From the NCBI GenBank assembly GCA_036961445.1, contig JBALVO010000097.1, forward strand, positions 1 through 14,234: a stretch of DNA of 14,234 bases. Direction: 5' to 3'. This DNA is from JBALVO01 sp036961445 (GTDB lineage Bacteria > Pseudomonadota > Gammaproteobacteria > Pseudomonadales > Halieaceae). The notes below the pieces were generated by a model. It saw only the letters and a program-made list of their open reading frames with translations. It was not told the DNA's origin and did not search any database. The position numbers and the translations under genes were made by a program. Shown one piece after another: positions 12,418 to 14,234 of this stretch (the stretch's first letter is position 1; each line of letters starts with the position of its first letter).

Positions 12418-14234
12418 ATGACAGCTGAGCAACCTTCACACTTTAGCGACCTCGAGCAGTGCATTGATGCGCTGTTGCAAAAAGTTGGCAAAAAAATCGT
12501 TATTGCCGGTGGTTTCGGCAGGCCCGCTTATATATTCAATGAACTGTACAAAAGAGCCCTCGCCGACCCCAGTATTCAATTGACAATGATTACCGGCGTT
12601 TCCTTCAGTCGGCCCAGGGGTAGCAGCGATTTGGAAAAGCGCTTTCTGGAACCCTTTGTGGAAAGGGTATTTGGGAACCTTCCCGAACTCGACTACGTCC
12701 AGCCCTACATGCAGGGAAAACTGCCTGAAAATGTCGAAGTCGTAGAAGTGTTCCTGCAGGCCGGAACCTTCCTCAACAACCGCCATGCCCAGCAAAACTA
12801 CGTTTATAGTAACTTCACCCATTGGCTGCGCGACATGGTTGAACAGGGCTGTAATGTTTTTAGCCAGATGACCTGCAAACAGGTCATAGACGGCAAACTC
12901 ATGTACAGCATGAGCGGTGATGCCTATGCACTGGATATCCTGCCACGCTTACAAAAACTGAAGGATGAGGGCAAAAACGTCGCGATCATTGGCCAGGTTA
13001 ACGACGAATTGCCTTTCATGTACAACGACGCAATTGTACCGCCAGAGACTTACGACTTTATCCTGGATAATGCAAAATATAATCACACCCTGCTCGGACC
13101 GCCCTCACCCCCGGTAGACACTACTGACTATATGATTGGCTTAAACGCCAGCAGCATACTGCCTGACGGCGGTACGCTGCAGATAGGCATTGGCTCGCTG
13201 GGTGATGCCATTACTTATGGCTGCATTCTCCGCCAAGAGCAAAACAGCAGCTACAAAGCCATATTATCGGCAATGGGAACACTGGACAATTTCGGTGGTA
13301 TTATCGATGAAGTCGGGGGAACAGAACCCTTTGAAAAGGGTTTGTATGGCTCAACAGAAATGTTCGCCGACGGCTTCCGTCACCTCTACAACCACGGCAT
13401 ACTCAAACGCGCGGTATATGATCATGTGGCTCTGCAACGTCTGATTAATGACCATAAAATCGATGCCGACATTACTCCGGATACTCTTAAGACGCTGCTG
13501 GACGAAGGCGTAATCTCCAGTGTACTGGAGCAGCCAGATATAGATTTCTTGCAAAAATTCGGAATATTTCGTGATTCGATTACGCTGAAAAATGGCCTGC
13601 TGTTATGTGAAGACGGCACCCAAATTCAAGCCGACCTTGGCAATATCGAAGCAACTGCGCTGATAGAGCAGCATTGCCTGGGTGATTCACTCAGGGGCGG
13701 CATCGTCTTGCACGCCGGTTTTTTCCTTGGACCGCAGGCCATGTACCAGCAGTTGCGCAGTATGACGGAAGTCGAAGCAAAGAAAATCTGCATGACCGAT
13801 ATCGCCTATGTGAACCAGCTCTACGGGTGTGAGGAAATAGCCAGGTTGCAACGCCTGAAAGCGCGTTTTATCAACACCACAGTAATGGTGTCGTTGTTGG
13901 GAGCCGCCTGTTCAGATGGTCTGGAGAATGGGCACAAAATAAGTGGCGTTGGCGGGCAATACAATTTTGTCGCCATGGCGCATGCCCTGGATGACGCGCG
14001 TTCGATATTGATGTGCCGCAGCACCCGGACCAAAGGCGAGGCAGTCTCATCGAATATTGTCTGGAACTATGGTCACACCACGATTCCCGCCCACCTGCGC
14101 GACATGGTCATTACCGAATATGGTATAGCCATGCTGCGTGGCCAGCGCGAGAAAGTTGTGATAGCCCGACTGCTTAATATCGCGGACTCGCGCTTCCAGG
14201 AGGAGCTGTTGCAACAGGCTAAATTGGCCGGAAA
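12418..14234 (+). CDS. Acetyl-CoA hydrolase/transferase family protein, long form (3' end outside window)
   Basis: An open frame without stop runs from ATG 12418 off the right edge and gives at least 605 residues. The family transfers CoA between carboxylic acids or hydrolyses acyl-CoA in the cytoplasm, through a glutamyl-CoA intermediate. Segments that fit 4-hydroxybutyrate CoA-transferase-like enzymes are DGGTLQIGIGSLGDAI, then GSTEMFADGF with Glu314 as the likely catalytic residue. Later come ISGVGGQYNFVAMAHAL and near the end MVITEYGIAMLRGQ followed by ARLLNIAD. The long N-terminal half and an insert of about 100 residues between GSTEM and GVGGQ mark the long (over 620 residue) subgroup, whose substrate is not settled. 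GGAG (12404-12407) lies 10 bases before ATG 12418. An in-frame ATG at 12370, preceded by GGGA, would add 16 residues and cannot be excluded. The end at the window edge has nearly reached the family's C-terminus. Confidence 0.85.
   Translation, partial: MTAEQPSHFSDLEQCIDALLQKVGKKIVIAGGFGRPAYIFNELYKRALADPSIQLTMITGVSFSRPRGSSDLEKRFLEPFVERVFGNLPELDYVQPYMQGKLPENVEVVEVFLQAGTFLNNRHAQQNYVYSNFTHWLRDMVEQGCNVFSQMTCKQVIDGKLMYSMSGDAYALDILPRLQKLKDEGKNVAIIGQVNDELPFMYNDAIVPPETYDFILDNAKYNHTLLGPPSPPVDTTDYMIGLNASSILPDGGTLQIGIGSLGDAITYGCILRQEQNSSYKAILSAMGTLDNFGGIIDEVGGTEPFEKGLYGSTEMFADGFRHLYNHGILKRAVYDHVALQRLINDHKIDADITPDTLKTLLDEGVISSVLEQPDIDFLQKFGIFRDSITLKNGLLLCEDGTQIQADLGNIEATALIEQHCLGDSLRGGIVLHAGFFLGPQAMYQQLRSMTEVEAKKICMTDIAYVNQLYGCEEIARLQRLKARFINTTVMVSLLGAACSDGLENGHKISGVGGQYNFVAMAHALDDARSILMCRSTRTKGEAVSSNIVWNYGHTTIPAHLRDMVITEYGIAMLRGQREKVVIARLLNIADSRFQEELLQQAKLAG

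Noticed and set aside
12163..12432. 89-codon minus-strand open frame across the divergent intergenic region
   Set aside because: It overlaps the starts of both flanking genes, has no good ribosome binding site, and its cysteine- and histidine-rich translation resembles nothing I recognise.

Overview
The window reads like a chromosomal segment of a free-living, heterotrophic gammaproteobacterium, possibly a marine Halieaceae/Cellvibrionales-type organism. This placement rests on moderate GC, dense mostly co-directional genes, and recognisable proteobacterial families such as chalcone-isomerase-like secreted proteins, NYSSWS-type GSTs and a long acetyl-CoA hydrolase/transferase. It is an impression from gene content, not a phylogenetic result. 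I see no tRNA, rRNA, CRISPR array, insertion sequence, integrase or att-like repeat.

Left part (1-2832): the 3' end of a family-5 peptide-binding protein gene is followed by two peptide ABC transporter ATPase genes (DppD/OppD and DppF/OppF types). They form a tight operon, with a 4-base ATGA overlap between the ATPases. The two permease genes are not in the window and must lie upstream if the transporter is complete.

Then come two independent small genes: a secreted chalcone-isomerase-like protein (2914-3471) and a cytosolic glutathione S-transferase (3496-4158).

Centre (about 4130-10848): a complete cyanophycin (multi-L-arginyl-poly-L-aspartate) storage module on the + strand. The order is isoaspartyl dipeptidase (iadA type), cyanophycinase (cphB), cyanophycin synthetase (cphA), and a second Mur-ligase protein that resembles the C-terminal half of CphA but has no ATP-grasp domain. 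Spacing is 35 bases, a 4-base overlap, and 15 bases, so co-transcription is very likely. CphA builds the polymer from Asp and Arg, CphB cuts it to beta-Asp-Arg dipeptides, and the dipeptidase releases Asp and Arg. A candidate sigma70 promoter inside the end of the GST gene, with an inverted repeat at the predicted transcription start, may control the module. The most interesting points are the ATP-grasp-less CphA relative and the replacement of the usual carbamylated lysine of IadA by glutamate.

Right part (10905-14234): a crotonase-fold acyl-CoA enzyme lacking both hydratase glutamates, a convergent SnoaL-like small protein on the - strand, and, divergent from that, a long acetyl-CoA hydrolase/transferase that runs off the window. 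The 236-base divergent region (12182-12417) holds a 6-N11-6 inverted repeat and an AT-rich promoter-like block. No stretch without a gene exceeds 300 bases.
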